DNA of 64,000 nucleotides, from positions 134,157 through 198,156 of the forward strand of contig JACPUR010000038.1 in NCBI GenBank assembly GCA_016192135.1, read 5' to 3'. Within the stretch, counting starts at the first letter, position 1. Each line of letters opens with the position of its first letter. The notes beneath the pieces are model-generated. The model saw only the letters and a program-made list of their open reading frames with translations. It was not told the origin of the DNA and ran no database searches. Below, piece by piece: positions 25,803 to 35,767 of the stretch. The translations under genes were made by a program, and so were the position numbers. Origin of the DNA: Candidatus Tectomicrobia bacterium. GTDB taxonomy: Bacteria; UBA8248.

Positions 25803-27755
25803 CTAGATGTTTTTCTTGGCGACGTATTGGGAGACGACGGAGCGGGCTTCCTCCCCGATGTCGAGGAACTGCAGGTTGACCATGTAGCCCTTGCGGCCGC
25901 CCTCCTCGGTCCAGGTCGCCCGGACGACATGCCCCACGAGGTCCTTCACCTGCCCTCCCCCGCCGGCGATGGTGAAGTTCAGGCGGATGGAGTTGCCCGC
26001 GTCCGCCGGGAAGCTCGTCTGGAGGAGCGCCCCCCCGACGCTGATGTTGCGGATGATGCCCTGCCGGGTGCCGCTGACTCCCTCCTGCACGTAGATGGCG
26101 AAGAGCTCCACGTCCGCGCGCGGGGTGGTGCGCTTGACCTGGCCGGCCTCCCGCGAGGGGGGCTGGATGCTCTTGACGATGTAGACCGGCACTTCCTCGG
26201 ACTTCCCCTTCACCTTCACCGGCCCCAGGGCCTCGCCTTGGGCGTAGTCCTTGATCCTCTCCCAGGTGGCGGCGCTGACGGCCACAGAGTTGTGCTTCGC
26301 GGCGCTCTCCATGCGGTTCGCGAGATTCACGGCGTCGCCGATGACGGTGTAGTCCATGCGCTGGGGGGAGCCCAGATTGCCCGCGACGACGGGGCCGGAG
26401 TTCACCCCCACCCGCATCTTGAAGGTGGGCTTCCCTTCGGCTTTCCACTTCTCCATCAGCCCGTCCGCCGCGGCGATCATGTCGAGCCCCGCCTTGACGG
26501 CCCAGGCGGCGTGGTCGGGCTCGTAGACGGGCGCCCCGAAGACCGCCATGGTGGCGTCTCCGATAAATTTGTCGAGGGTGCCGTAGTTCTTGAAGATCAT
26601 CTCGGCCATCAGGGTGAAATACTCGTTCAGCAGCTCGACCAGCTCCTCGGGGCGGAGGGCCTCGCTGAAGGGAGTGAAGCCCACCACGTCCGAGAAAAGC
26701 ACCGAGCACTCCACGGTCGAGCCGCCGAGGGCCAGGTCGCTCTCCTGCTTGAGGATGTCCTCCACGATGGCCGGGGAGAGGTAGCGCGAGAGGCTAGACC
26801 GTTTGCGCGTCTCCTCCTCGATGTTCTGGTAGAGGCGGGCGTTCTCGAGCGCCCCGGCCGCCGCGCCGGCGAACGACTGCGCCAGCCGGACCAGGTCCTG
26901 GGTGAAGCCGGGGGCGCCGGCCTGGTTGTCCACGTAGAGGGTGCCGAGGTTGCGCTCCTTGTAGTTCACCGGCACGCAAAGGATGGCGCGGGCGTCCGAC
27001 CGCATGACGCTCGCGAAGCCCGCCGTCCGGGTGTCACCCTTCGAGTTCGCCGTGAAGAAGGGCGCCCCCTCCACCGCCACCCGGCTGGCCACGCCGGTGC
27101 TGAAGAGCCGGGCCTCGCCCTGCTCGAGGTCGCCGCCCATGCCCCGGGCCACGCTCACCTCCAGGGCGCCGGTGCCCTCGTTCCGGAGCATCAGGAAACC
27201 CCGCTTGGCGTTCAGGGTGGGGATGGCGTAGTCCATGATCCTCTCCAGGAGCTTGCTCAATTCGTGCTCCTGGTTCAGGGCCTGGCTGACCTCCAGCAGG
27301 GTCTCGAGGTCCTTCCCGCCCCGCTTCAGGACATTCTGCATCCGCTTGGCCTCGACCAGGGCCTCCCCGATGGCCTGGGCCTGGCCGACGACGGCCTCGG
27401 GGATCGCCGTCGGCGACGCCTGCCGGGCCGTGTAAAGGGCGCGATTCAGCTCCCCGATGTGGTCCTCCAGGCGCTCGAAGGGATCGGGGGCGCCAGCGCC
27501 GGCCGGAGGCCCGGAGGGAGCGGGCGCGCTCGCGGCAGGAGCCACCGGAGGAGAAGCCGGGGCCGTGGTGGGCGCCGGGGCCGCCGGGGGAGCGGCCGGA
27601 GCGGCGGCGCCGTCCGAGACGGCCGGGGTGAAAGTGCAGCCGCATTTCTTGCATTTCACGCGGGCCCGGGCCAGTTCGGCGGCGGGCCGGTTCACGCGGT
27701 AGACCGCCCCGCATTCGGGACATGCGATTCGCGTCGGTTCGACTGCCTGCTCCAC
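25803..27755 (-). CDS. zinc ribbon-GAF-class III adenylate cyclase-PilZ protein
   Basis: 650 residues, GTG 27755 with GGAG six bases upstream. Order: N-terminal MJ0042-like zinc ribbon (CPECGAVYRV...CKKCGCTF, about 12-43); Ala/Pro-rich linker; helix; GAF (about 160-310); class III cyclase domain (about 350-520) with metal Asp in VLFSDVVGFTPFSE, GDATMAVFGAP, RVGVNSGPVVAGNLG and YTVIGDAVNLANRMES; then a PilZ domain (about 540-650; IIRNISVGGALLQTSF). The PilZ NxSxxG is clear, but the preceding RxxxR motif is weak (KRTTPRADV). Suggests cAMP synthesis modulated by a GAF ligand and possibly c-di-GMP. Follows the kinase gene by 26 bases. Confidence 0.9.
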   Translation of the reverse strand: MEQAVEPTRIACPECGAVYRVNRPAAELARARVKCKKCGCTFTPAVSDGAAAPAAPPAAPAPTTAPASPPVAPAASAPAPSGPPAGAGAPDPFERLEDHIGELNRALYTARQASPTAIPEAVVGQAQAIGEALVEAKRMQNVLKRGGKDLETLLEVSQALNQEHELSKLLERIMDYAIPTLNAKRGFLMLRNEGTGALEVSVARGMGGDLEQGEARLFSTGVASRVAVEGAPFFTANSKGDTRTAGFASVMRSDARAILCVPVNYKERNLGTLYVDNQAGAPGFTQDLVRLAQSFAGAAAGALENARLYQNIEEETRKRSSLSRYLSPAIVEDILKQESDLALGGSTVECSVLFSDVVGFTPFSEALRPEELVELLNEYFTLMAEMIFKNYGTLDKFIGDATMAVFGAPVYEPDHAAWAVKAGLDMIAAADGLMEKWKAEGKPTFKMRVGVNSGPVVAGNLGSPQRMDYTVIGDAVNLANRMESAAKHNSVAVSAATWERIKDYAQGEALGPVKVKGKSEEVPVYIVKSIQPPSREAGQVKRTTPRADVELFAIYVQEGVSGTRQGIIRNISVGGALLQTSFPADAGNSIRLNFTIAGGGGQVKDLVGHVVRATWTEEGGRKGYMVNLQFLDIGEEARSVVSQYVAKKNI

Positions 27756-27781
27756 GTGGGCTCCTTCCCGCTCGCGCGGGG

Positions 27782-30196
27782 CTAGGCCAGCGCCTTGAGC
27801 GCCTCGAGCAGCTCATCGACGCTCTGGTAGCGCTCCTCGGGCGTCTTCTTCAGGCACCGCAAGACGATGTCCTCGAGAGGCTTTGAGACCTCGGGGTTCT
27901 TGAGCGAGATGCGTGGAGGCTCCTCGTGCATGTGCAAGTAGGCGATGTCGCCCTCCTTGAAGGGGACCGCCCCCGTGAGGAGCTCGTAGAACATGATGCC
28001 GAGGGAATAGAGATCGCTGCGGCCGTCCACGGCGCCGCCCCGGATCTGCTCGGGCGACATGTAGTAGGGTGTCCCCATGACCTGGCCCACCTGGGTCATG
28101 CCGCTCCCCCCGCCCTTCCGGGCGAGGCCGAAGTCGGCCACCTTCACTCCGCCGTTCTTGGTGACCATGATGTTGTCCGGCTTGAGGTCGCGGTGGATGA
28201 CCTGGGCCTGGTGGGCGAAGGCGAGCGGTTCGCAGATGCGGATGGCGAGCTTGGCGAACTGGGCCACCGGGAGTTTCCGGCCGGCGACGAGGCCGCCGAG
28301 GCTCTTCCCGTCCACGAACTCCATCACGATGAACATGGGGTCATCGGTGCGGATGTCGTAGATGGTGATGATGCCCGGATGCTCCAGGGCGGCGGCGCTC
28401 TGGGCCTCGGTGATGAAGCGGCCGAGCGCCTCGGGGTCTTTCCCGAGGTCCCCCAGGATCATCTTGATGGCCACCTGCCGGTCGAGGATCTTGTCCCGGG
28501 CCTTGTACACCACGCCCATCGCCCCCCGGCCGAGCTCGACGATGCCGTCGTAGCGCCGCGAGAGGAACTGGATCGGGTCCACCGGGCCGGCCGGCGCGGC
28601 GGGGGCGGTGGCCTGGGGGGCCGCCTGAAGGGCCTGGCCGAGCGCCTGCGCCTTGGCCGCGGCGTCGCGGAAGCCCGCGTCGGCGGCGGCCACCATGGCG
28701 TAGTACTTCTGGGCGGGCTTCCTCTGCCCCTTGCCCTCGAAGGCCTCGGCGGCGTCGTAGCCCCACTCGAGGCGGTTCTCCTCGACGAGCTTCAGGGAGA
28801 AGAGGATGTCGAGGACGCTCTCGGCCACGTCGAACGCCCCCTTCTCCAGGTGAATCCGGCTCATCTCGCGGAGCGCCTCGGCCCGCACGGGAGAGCGCTC
28901 CACCGCCGCCTTCTGGAGGTGGGAGAGGATGACGTCCTCGCCCGCCCCGAAATCGCGCTCCAGGCTGGCCAGCTCGAAATGAGCCTGGGCCGCCTTGCTC
29001 GGGACAATGCGCCCCGCGAGGAGCCTCTCCAGCTCCTCCTTGCGGCGGCTCCGGAGGACCTCGCGGATCTGCTGCGCCTGGGCGGCGGCCTCGGCGTCTT
29101 GAGGGAAGTACTGCGTCAGCTTGTCGGCCGCGCCGCCCGCCTTCTCCAGGTCGTTCGCGGCGAAGGCGTCGGCCATCATCGTCCGGAGCACCCGCCCCAG
29201 GGAAGTCCTGGCCTCGGCGTCGGCGGGAAGCGCGGCCACGATGGCCTCCAGGTGGCGGCAGGCGCGCTCCGCGTCGCCCCCCGCCTCCGAGAGCTTGGCC
29301 AGCTTGCTCCGGATGTCGGGGCCCGCGTCGGGCCGCCGGAGGAGATCCTCGAGGCGCTCGACGAGGGTGAGGTCCCCGGGAGGCAGCAGGGCCTCGGCCG
29401 CCTGGTAGTGCGGCATGGCGCCCGGCGCTCCCTTCTCGCCCAGGGCCCAATCCCCCCGGACGAGGGCCAGCCAGCCCTTTTCCCGGTTATCCTCGGGATT
29501 CAGGGAGGCGAGGATCTTCTCGGCGCCCGCCTTGTCTCCCTTGTGAAAGAGGAGGCTGGCCACCTTCAGGCCGGCCGGCAGCGCCCCCGGGGCCTCGGCC
29601 AGCTCCTTCTTGTAGCGGGAGAGGTACTCGTCCAGCTTCCCGCTCTGCTGGCAGGCCCGGTGAAGCTGGGCGTACACCTCGGCCTGGCCGGGGCAGGCCG
29701 CGATGAGCTCGCCCAGCCCCCGGATGGCGTCCCGGATGCGGTTGGGCACGTTGTCCACCATGCCCTTGAACTCGAAGAGGGCCATGCGGTAGTTGCCCTT
29801 CTTCGTGTGGATGCGGCCCGAGTAGTAGTACTTGTCCGAGAAGCGGGTGCCGACCACCTTGAGGCGGGTGAAGATGTCGAGGGCCCGGTCCATCTCCCCC
29901 TTGCGGTAGAGGACCTCGCCCATGATGGCGTGGTAGCGCATGTAGCGGGGAGTCAACTCCGTCTGCTGGCGGACCAGGTCGGGGTTCGGCTCCAGCTTGC
30001 CTATCTGCTCGCAGACGGCCAGTGCCTGGTCGAATTTCTGGAGCTGATGGTAGGCGACGGCCAGGTCGTTCAGGAGGCGGATGTCATCGTACTCCTCGGG
30101 GGGCTTGCGGCCCAGCAGCGCGATGATCTTGTTCCAATCGCTCTGCTGGTAGAGCGCGTCGACCTTCTTCGTGTCCTCTGCGGCGAACAGGCGCAA
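27782..30196 (-). CDS. TPR-repeat serine/threonine protein kinase (C-terminal kinase)
   Basis: 804 residues from TTG 30196 with GGAGGA upstream. About 1-500 is helical TPR-like repeat (for example LAVAYHQLQKFDQALAVCEQ). The Hanks-type kinase occupies about 545-804: P-loop LGRGAMGVVYKA, VAIKM lysine, HRDLKPDNIM catalytic loop, ADFGLARKG, and GTPYYMSPEQ. No transmembrane segment or PASTA domain; kinase at the C-terminus after TPRs is the reverse of the common order. Cytosolic; probably cotranscribed with the cyclase, as a signalling pair. Confidence 0.9.
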   Translation of the reverse strand: MRLFAAEDTKKVDALYQQSDWNKIIALLGRKPPEEYDDIRLLNDLAVAYHQLQKFDQALAVCEQIGKLEPNPDLVRQQTELTPRYMRYHAIMGEVLYRKGEMDRALDIFTRLKVVGTRFSDKYYYSGRIHTKKGNYRMALFEFKGMVDNVPNRIRDAIRGLGELIAACPGQAEVYAQLHRACQQSGKLDEYLSRYKKELAEAPGALPAGLKVASLLFHKGDKAGAEKILASLNPEDNREKGWLALVRGDWALGEKGAPGAMPHYQAAEALLPPGDLTLVERLEDLLRRPDAGPDIRSKLAKLSEAGGDAERACRHLEAIVAALPADAEARTSLGRVLRTMMADAFAANDLEKAGGAADKLTQYFPQDAEAAAQAQQIREVLRSRRKEELERLLAGRIVPSKAAQAHFELASLERDFGAGEDVILSHLQKAAVERSPVRAEALREMSRIHLEKGAFDVAESVLDILFSLKLVEENRLEWGYDAAEAFEGKGQRKPAQKYYAMVAAADAGFRDAAAKAQALGQALQAAPQATAPAAPAGPVDPIQFLSRRYDGIVELGRGAMGVVYKARDKILDRQVAIKMILGDLGKDPEALGRFITEAQSAAALEHPGIITIYDIRTDDPMFIVMEFVDGKSLGGLVAGRKLPVAQFAKLAIRICEPLAFAHQAQVIHRDLKPDNIMVTKNGGVKVADFGLARKGGGSGMTQVGQVMGTPYYMSPEQIRGGAVDGRSDLYSLGIMFYELLTGAVPFKEGDIAYLHMHEEPPRISLKNPEVSKPLEDIVLRCLKKTPEERYQSVDELLEALKALA

Positions 30197-30439
30197 GCGC
30201 GGCTTCCTCCCCCTCCAGGTGGCGCAGATTCACCGACCGGGCGGTGCGCTACATCGGTGATGGCACCATTGTAGAAAAAATCGCCCGAGTTTCAAGGCGC
30301 CGCCGCCGGTCCGCTCCGAATACCGAAGGATGCACCGGCGGGACGCCCCCGCTTGCACCGGCCGCCTTCCCCAGGGCGCGCAGGCCTCCGGCGCCCCACC
30401 GCCTCCCCGGCATGTCCATCCGGCTTGGCGGGGCCAGGT
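30197..30439. other. intergenic upstream part between divergent kinase and ABC operon
   Basis: The gene-free gap is 30197-30586. This first part has GC-rich DNA without recognisable gene or repeat; the promoter and leader of the ABC operon occupy the remainder. Confidence 0.5.
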
Positions 30440-30467
30440 TTGACAGAGGGACAAAATCTGCTATTTT
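30440..30467 (+). promoter_or_regulatory. sigma70-type promoter of the ABC importer operon
   Basis: TTGACA (30440-30445), 16-base spacer, TATTTT (30462-30467). This leaves a leader of about 110 bases before the binding-protein ATG. Confidence 0.65.
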
Positions 30468-30510
30468 TCGGCCTGAATTAACACGTGAGAATACCTCATC
30501 GCGGATGCCC

Positions 30511-30546
30511 GCCTCCGATAAAGGGAGGCTTGGGATCTTTGTTTTT
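30511..30546 (+). promoter_or_regulatory. possible leader attenuator hairpin
   Basis: GCCTCC-(7-base loop)-GGAGGC at 30511-30529, followed by a T-rich run (ATCTTTGTTTTT, to 30546), within the transcribed leader. The form is that of a weak intrinsic terminator, so transcript attenuation is possible. Confidence 0.4.
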
Positions 30547-30586
30547 GGCTCCGGCCGCTAGCACATCATAAAAAGGAGAATGACCG

Positions 30587-31693
30587 ATGCAGGTTCGCCT
30601 GAGGCTTTTTGCGCTCCGCACATGCGCTTCCGTGGCCACGCTCGCCGTTCTCGCCCTCTCCGGGAGCCCCGCGGGCGCCCAGGTCATGCCCCACGAGGAA
30701 AAGCTGATCCGGGAGGCCAAGAAGGAAGGCTCGGTCACCATCATCAACCCCATCCTCGCGGACAGCACGGAGAGGGTCTTCGGCCCCGCGTTCATCAAGT
30801 ATTACAATCTCGGGGACGGCTTCAAGTTCAACAACCTGCGGAAGGGCACTGGACCCGTCGTGGCCCAGGTGCGCCAGGAGATCCAGGCGAAGCGGTTCAC
30901 GGTGGACGCCATGTTCGTGAACTCGCCGGCCTTCTTCGACGCCGCCGCCAAGCAGGGGGTATTCCTCAAGCTCGAAAGCGGCCGCTGGAAGGACCACGAG
31001 GAGGGCATGAAGAAGGCGGGCCAGTATTTCAAGCTTCCCTATGTCGTGACGCCCTTCGCCTACACCTTCGTCCCCGTCTGGAACTCCGGCTGCCCGGGCA
31101 TGGAGAATTTCCAGCCCAAGTCCATCTTCGACACGGTCGCGCCCGCCCTCAAGGGGAAGACCATCGCGTCCGACCTGACCCGGAGCCTGACCTACACGAA
31201 CACGACGATCGGCCTGAAGGAAACCGGCGTCGACATGGACAAGTTCTTCAAGATGCTGAAGGCGACGAACCCGGTCATCGAGTTCCGCACCGAGCCCAAG
31301 ATGCAGATGGTGCTGACGTGCGAGCGCCCCATCGACACCTGGAACCTGGCCGCCCGCGTCCCCCAGGCCATCGCCGGGAAGCCCGAGCTCAAGGACAAGA
31401 TCAAGCTCGGCACCTACTCCGAGGGCCATGTCATGCTGGGCAATCAGATGGCGGCCTTCGAGGGCGCTTCCCATCCGAACGCGGCCAAGCTCTTGATCGA
31501 ATTTTTCCTCACCAAGGAAAGCGCGGACCTCATGGCCAAGCACGAGGGGATGTACTCCTTCATGAAGGGCTGGACGATTCCCAAGGATATCTGGTTCATG
31601 AAGGAAGTGAAGGCCATCGGCCTGAAGGACTGGCTCAAGGCCGGCGCGCAGCACAAGACGGTCCGGGGCGAATGGCAGAAGATGTTCCGGTAG
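30587..31693 (+). CDS. ABC transporter substrate-binding protein (Fe3+/thiamine-type, family 1)
   Basis: 368 residues. AAGGAG eight bases upstream selects ATG 30587 over an out-of-frame ATG at 30580. Signal peptide to about ALSGSPAGAQ. The mature protein starts EEKLIREAKKEGSVTIINP, the usual entry of iron/putrescine-type periplasmic binding proteins, with LPYVVTPFAYTFVPVWN and ...AAKLLIEFFLTKESADLMAK near the end. Delivers substrate to the fused permease downstream. The ligand (ferric ion or small organic acid) cannot be told; classical FbpA tyrosines were not clearly located. Confidence 0.88.
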   Translation: MQVRLRLFALRTCASVATLAVLALSGSPAGAQVMPHEEKLIREAKKEGSVTIINPILADSTERVFGPAFIKYYNLGDGFKFNNLRKGTGPVVAQVRQEIQAKRFTVDAMFVNSPAFFDAAAKQGVFLKLESGRWKDHEEGMKKAGQYFKLPYVVTPFAYTFVPVWNSGCPGMENFQPKSIFDTVAPALKGKTIASDLTRSLTYTNTTIGLKETGVDMDKFFKMLKATNPVIEFRTEPKMQMVLTCERPIDTWNLAARVPQAIAGKPELKDKIKLGTYSEGHVMLGNQMAAFEGASHPNAAKLLIEFFLTKESADLMAKHEGMYSFMKGWTIPKDIWFMKEVKAIGLKDWLKAGAQHKTVRGEWQKMFR

Positions 31694-31711
31694 TCTGTCG
31701 CGGGTCACTTC

Positions 31712-31738
31712 GGCGGGGCCCCGAACCGGGGCCCCGCC
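31712..31738 (+). terminator. hairpin between binding protein and permease genes
   Basis: GGCGGGGCCCC-GAACC-GGGGCCCCGCC, a perfect 11-bp stem, then TGTCTTGAATTT. In binding-protein operons such hairpins commonly limit read-through or protect the upstream mRNA, giving more binding protein than permease. Confidence 0.7.
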
Positions 31739-31774
31739 TGTCTTGAATTTGGCACCGCATGCACGGGAAGAAAA

Positions 31775-33523
31775 ATGGCGACCGAGACGATTACCCGATA
31801 CGCCGAGATGGAAAAGCCGGGCCGGTGGAGATCCCTCCTCACACAGGAGACCCTCGTCACCACGATTGCGAGCCTGGTCGTCGGCGCCGCCGTCATCCTC
31901 CCGCTGGGCGCGCTCGTTCTGAACAGCTTCCGCGTGCTGGACGACTCCGGCTTCGGGACGGCCTGGGGGCTGGACAACTACCAGGCTCTCTTCCATGACC
32001 GGATTATCTTCAAGGCCTTTCTCAACACCATCTACATTTGCGTCGGGACCACCATCCTCGCCACGTTCCTCGGCGTCTCGCTCGCCTGGATCAACGCCCG
32101 CACCAACTGCCCCTGGCGGGAAAAATTCGAGCCCTTCAACCTCATTCCCTTCTTCTTGAGCCCCTTCGTGGGCGCGATTGCCTGGCACAACCTCGCCTCG
32201 CCCAGGGTGGGCCTGCTCAACGCCTGGGCGCGCGAGTACCTGGGCGTCCAGGGATACCTCCTCAACGTGAACAACCTGTACGGCATCATGTGGGTGACGG
32301 GCATTTTCTTCACCCCCCTCGTCTATCTTTTCGTCGTCGGCTCCCTGCGGCGGATGGACCCCTCCCTCGAGGACAGCGCCCGCACCACCGGCGCCGGTCT
32401 GCTCCGCACCAGCCTCACCGTCACCCTTCCCCTCGTGACGCCCGGCATCCTGTCCGGAGCCATCATCGTCTTCGTGACCACCGCGGGCGAGTTCGGGGTG
32501 CCTTTCAAGCTGGGCGCCCCCTTCGGATGGGAAACCCTCACCACCCAGATATTCACCCGGGCCGTGGGTGACGACGCCAATCACTACCTGGGCGCCTCGA
32601 TGAGCATGATGCTCGGCGCCATCACGGCCTTCTTCATCTGGGTCCAGCGGCGGATCATCGCCCCCCGCGAGTACACCACCGTCACCGGCAAGGGCTTCCG
32701 CCCCAACACCATCGACCTGGGGAAATGGAAGTGGGCGGCTTTCGGCTACAACTTCCTCTACATCCTCATCGCGGTGCTCCTCCCGCTCGCCTGCCTGTTC
32801 GCCGTCAGCCTCCACGGGGTGTGGGAAGGGCGGATCATCTGGGACGAATTCAACCTCAACAACTACCGGCGCGTGCTCTTCTTCTGGTCGCCGGACCGCA
32901 TCGTCGCGGCCACGAACGGCGTGTTCAACAGCCTCTTCCTCGCCTTGCTCGGGGCGACCATCGCCATGATCCTCTCCCTCGTCGTGAGCTACGCGGTCCA
33001 CCGCACGAAGGGGCGGGGAACCTCCCTCCTCGATTTCCTGTGCGTCATCCCCATCGGCTTCCCCGGGATCGTCCTGGCCATGGGCGTGCTGGTCACCTAC
33101 ATCCGCACGCCCATCTACGCCACGATCTGGATTCTCCTGCTGGCCTATATCACCCGGTACTTTCCTTACGGCCAGCGGAACATCTCCGCCGTGATGCTGG
33201 CGGTCTCGGAGGAGCTCGACCAGAGCTCCCGCATGGCCGGGGCCTCCTGGCTGACCACGCTCAAGCGAATCACGATTCCCCTTTTGAAACCGGGCATTTT
33301 CGCGGGGTGGATTCTCCTCTTCGTCATCTTTTTGCGCGAGCTTCCTATTTCGATTATCCTGTACACACGAGGAACCGAGACGCTTTCGGTGGGGGTCTAT
33401 TACCTCACCACGTACGAGAACGAGCCGCTGACCACGGCCCTGTCGGTGGCCCAAAGCGTTGTGCTGCTCTTGTGCATTTATCTTTTCCGCAGATTGGCGG
33501 GCAAGGAAGCGCTCGCCGCTTGA
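31775..33523 (+). CDS. ABC transporter permease, fused two-domain (FbpB-like)
   Basis: 582 residues with about twelve hydrophobic segments in two homologous BPD_transp_1 halves. Each half shows the EAA-like cytoplasmic loop: LEDSARTTGAGLLRTSLTVT in the first and LDQSSRMAGASWLTTLKRIT in the second. N-terminal helix after RSLLTQETLVT. A fused permease replaces the usual pair and is typical of the iron/thiamine importer class. Located in the inner membrane with the two ATPases encoded next. Confidence 0.92.
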   Translation: MATETITRYAEMEKPGRWRSLLTQETLVTTIASLVVGAAVILPLGALVLNSFRVLDDSGFGTAWGLDNYQALFHDRIIFKAFLNTIYICVGTTILATFLGVSLAWINARTNCPWREKFEPFNLIPFFLSPFVGAIAWHNLASPRVGLLNAWAREYLGVQGYLLNVNNLYGIMWVTGIFFTPLVYLFVVGSLRRMDPSLEDSARTTGAGLLRTSLTVTLPLVTPGILSGAIIVFVTTAGEFGVPFKLGAPFGWETLTTQIFTRAVGDDANHYLGASMSMMLGAITAFFIWVQRRIIAPREYTTVTGKGFRPNTIDLGKWKWAAFGYNFLYILIAVLLPLACLFAVSLHGVWEGRIIWDEFNLNNYRRVLFFWSPDRIVAATNGVFNSLFLALLGATIAMILSLVVSYAVHRTKGRGTSLLDFLCVIPIGFPGIVLAMGVLVTYIRTPIYATIWILLLAYITRYFPYGQRNISAVMLAVSEELDQSSRMAGASWLTTLKRITIPLLKPGIFAGWILLFVIFLRELPISIILYTRGTETLSVGVYYLTTYENEPLTTALSVAQSVVLLLCIYLFRRLAGKEALAA

Positions 33524-33544
33524 GAGCCGGGGATTCCAGGGGAA

Positions 33545-34660
33545 ATGGGCGAGAATGGAGTGAAGGGCGGCAACTATCTCGAAGTGCAAGGGCTGGTTAA
33601 GTACTTCGGCAACGATCGGGCGGTCGACGGCATCTCCTTCGGCGTCCCCAAGGGAAAGTTCCTGACCCTCCTGGGGCCCTCCGGCTGCGGGAAGACCACC
33701 ACCCTCATGTGCATCGCCGGGCTCCACAAGCCCGACGCCGGCGAGATCGAGGTCGGCGGCACGATCTTCACCTCCGTCTCCCGGCGCGCCTATCTCCCCC
33801 CCGAGAAGCGCGACATCGGCATGGTCTTCCAGAGCTACGCCATCTGGCCCCACATGACCGTGAACCAGAACGTGGCCTACCCCCTCGAAATCCGGAAGAT
33901 GAACCGCTCCGAGATCGACGACCGTGTGGCCGATGCCCTCCGCCTGGTCGGCCTCTCGGACATGGCCTCGAAGCTCGCGACGAACCTCTCCGGCGGGCAG
34001 CAGCAGCGCGCCGCCCTGGCCCGGGCCATCGTCTTCCGGCCCCGCCTCCTGCTCTTCGACGAGCCCCTGAGCAACCTCGACCTCAAGCTCCGCGAGCAGA
34101 TGCGGATCGAGCTCAAGCGCATCCAGAGCGAGGTCGGGATCACCTCGGTCTACGTGACCCACGACCAGTCCGAGGCCCTGGTCATGAGCGACGAGATCAT
34201 CGTCATGAGCAAGGGCGTCATCCAGCAGACGGGGGGCCCCCACGCCATCTACGCCCGTCCCCTCAACCGCTTCGTCAGCAACTTCATCGGCGTGGCCAAC
34301 CTCCTGGAGGGCCGCATCGTCCGCGCCTTCGGCTCCGGCCGCGGGGAGATCGAGGTGGCCCAGGGGAGCGAGAAGGTCCGCCTCCCGTGCCTGCTCGCGG
34401 ACGGCGTCGGCGAGGGCGCCGAGGCCGTCCTCTCCGTCCGCCCCGAGAACGTGGACGCGCTCCGCGACGCCGAGGGCAAGGGCGGCGGCATCCGCGGCGA
34501 GGTCATCCAGACCATCTTCCTCGGCAACTGCCAGGACTGCCGGGTGCGGTGGGGGGATTTCGAGTGGAAGGTCCTCGCGCACTCACGGGAGCTCCTCCGC
34601 CCCGGCGACCGCGTGTATCTCCGCCTGGACCCCGAGCACACCCTAGCCGTCAGGCCCTGA
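33545..34660 (+). CDS. ABC transporter ATP-binding protein, first of pair
   Basis: 371 residues. Walker A GPSGCGKTT (44-52), Q-loop Gln96, signature LSGGQQQR (148-155), Walker B LLLFDEP, H-loop His206, and a C-terminal TOBE-like regulatory domain (about 245-371). FbpC/PotA/UgpC-like. Starts 21 bases after the permease stop. The next gene encodes a second, clearly homologous ATPase, so the nucleotide-binding dimer may be heterodimeric. Confidence 0.93.
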   Translation: MGENGVKGGNYLEVQGLVKYFGNDRAVDGISFGVPKGKFLTLLGPSGCGKTTTLMCIAGLHKPDAGEIEVGGTIFTSVSRRAYLPPEKRDIGMVFQSYAIWPHMTVNQNVAYPLEIRKMNRSEIDDRVADALRLVGLSDMASKLATNLSGGQQQRAALARAIVFRPRLLLFDEPLSNLDLKLREQMRIELKRIQSEVGITSVYVTHDQSEALVMSDEIIVMSKGVIQQTGGPHAIYARPLNRFVSNFIGVANLLEGRIVRAFGSGRGEIEVAQGSEKVRLPCLLADGVGEGAEAVLSVRPENVDALRDAEGKGGGIRGEVIQTIFLGNCQDCRVRWGDFEWKVLAHSRELLRPGDRVYLRLDPEHTLAVRP

Positions 34661-34672
34661 CCGAGGTTCTTC

Positions 34673-35766
<1,094 letters not shown>

Positions 35767-35767
<1 letters not shown>

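Noticed and set aside
27926-30274. Long plus-strand open frame opposite the TPR-kinase gene
   Set aside because: The kinase on the minus strand has all Hanks motifs; the plus-strand translation is low-complexity.
30566-34582. Antisense open frame of more than 1300 codons opposite the ABC importer operon
   Set aside because: It mirrors conserved, well-supported plus-strand genes; its translation is Gly/Val/Glu/Asp-rich without family motifs. High GC makes long antisense frames common here.
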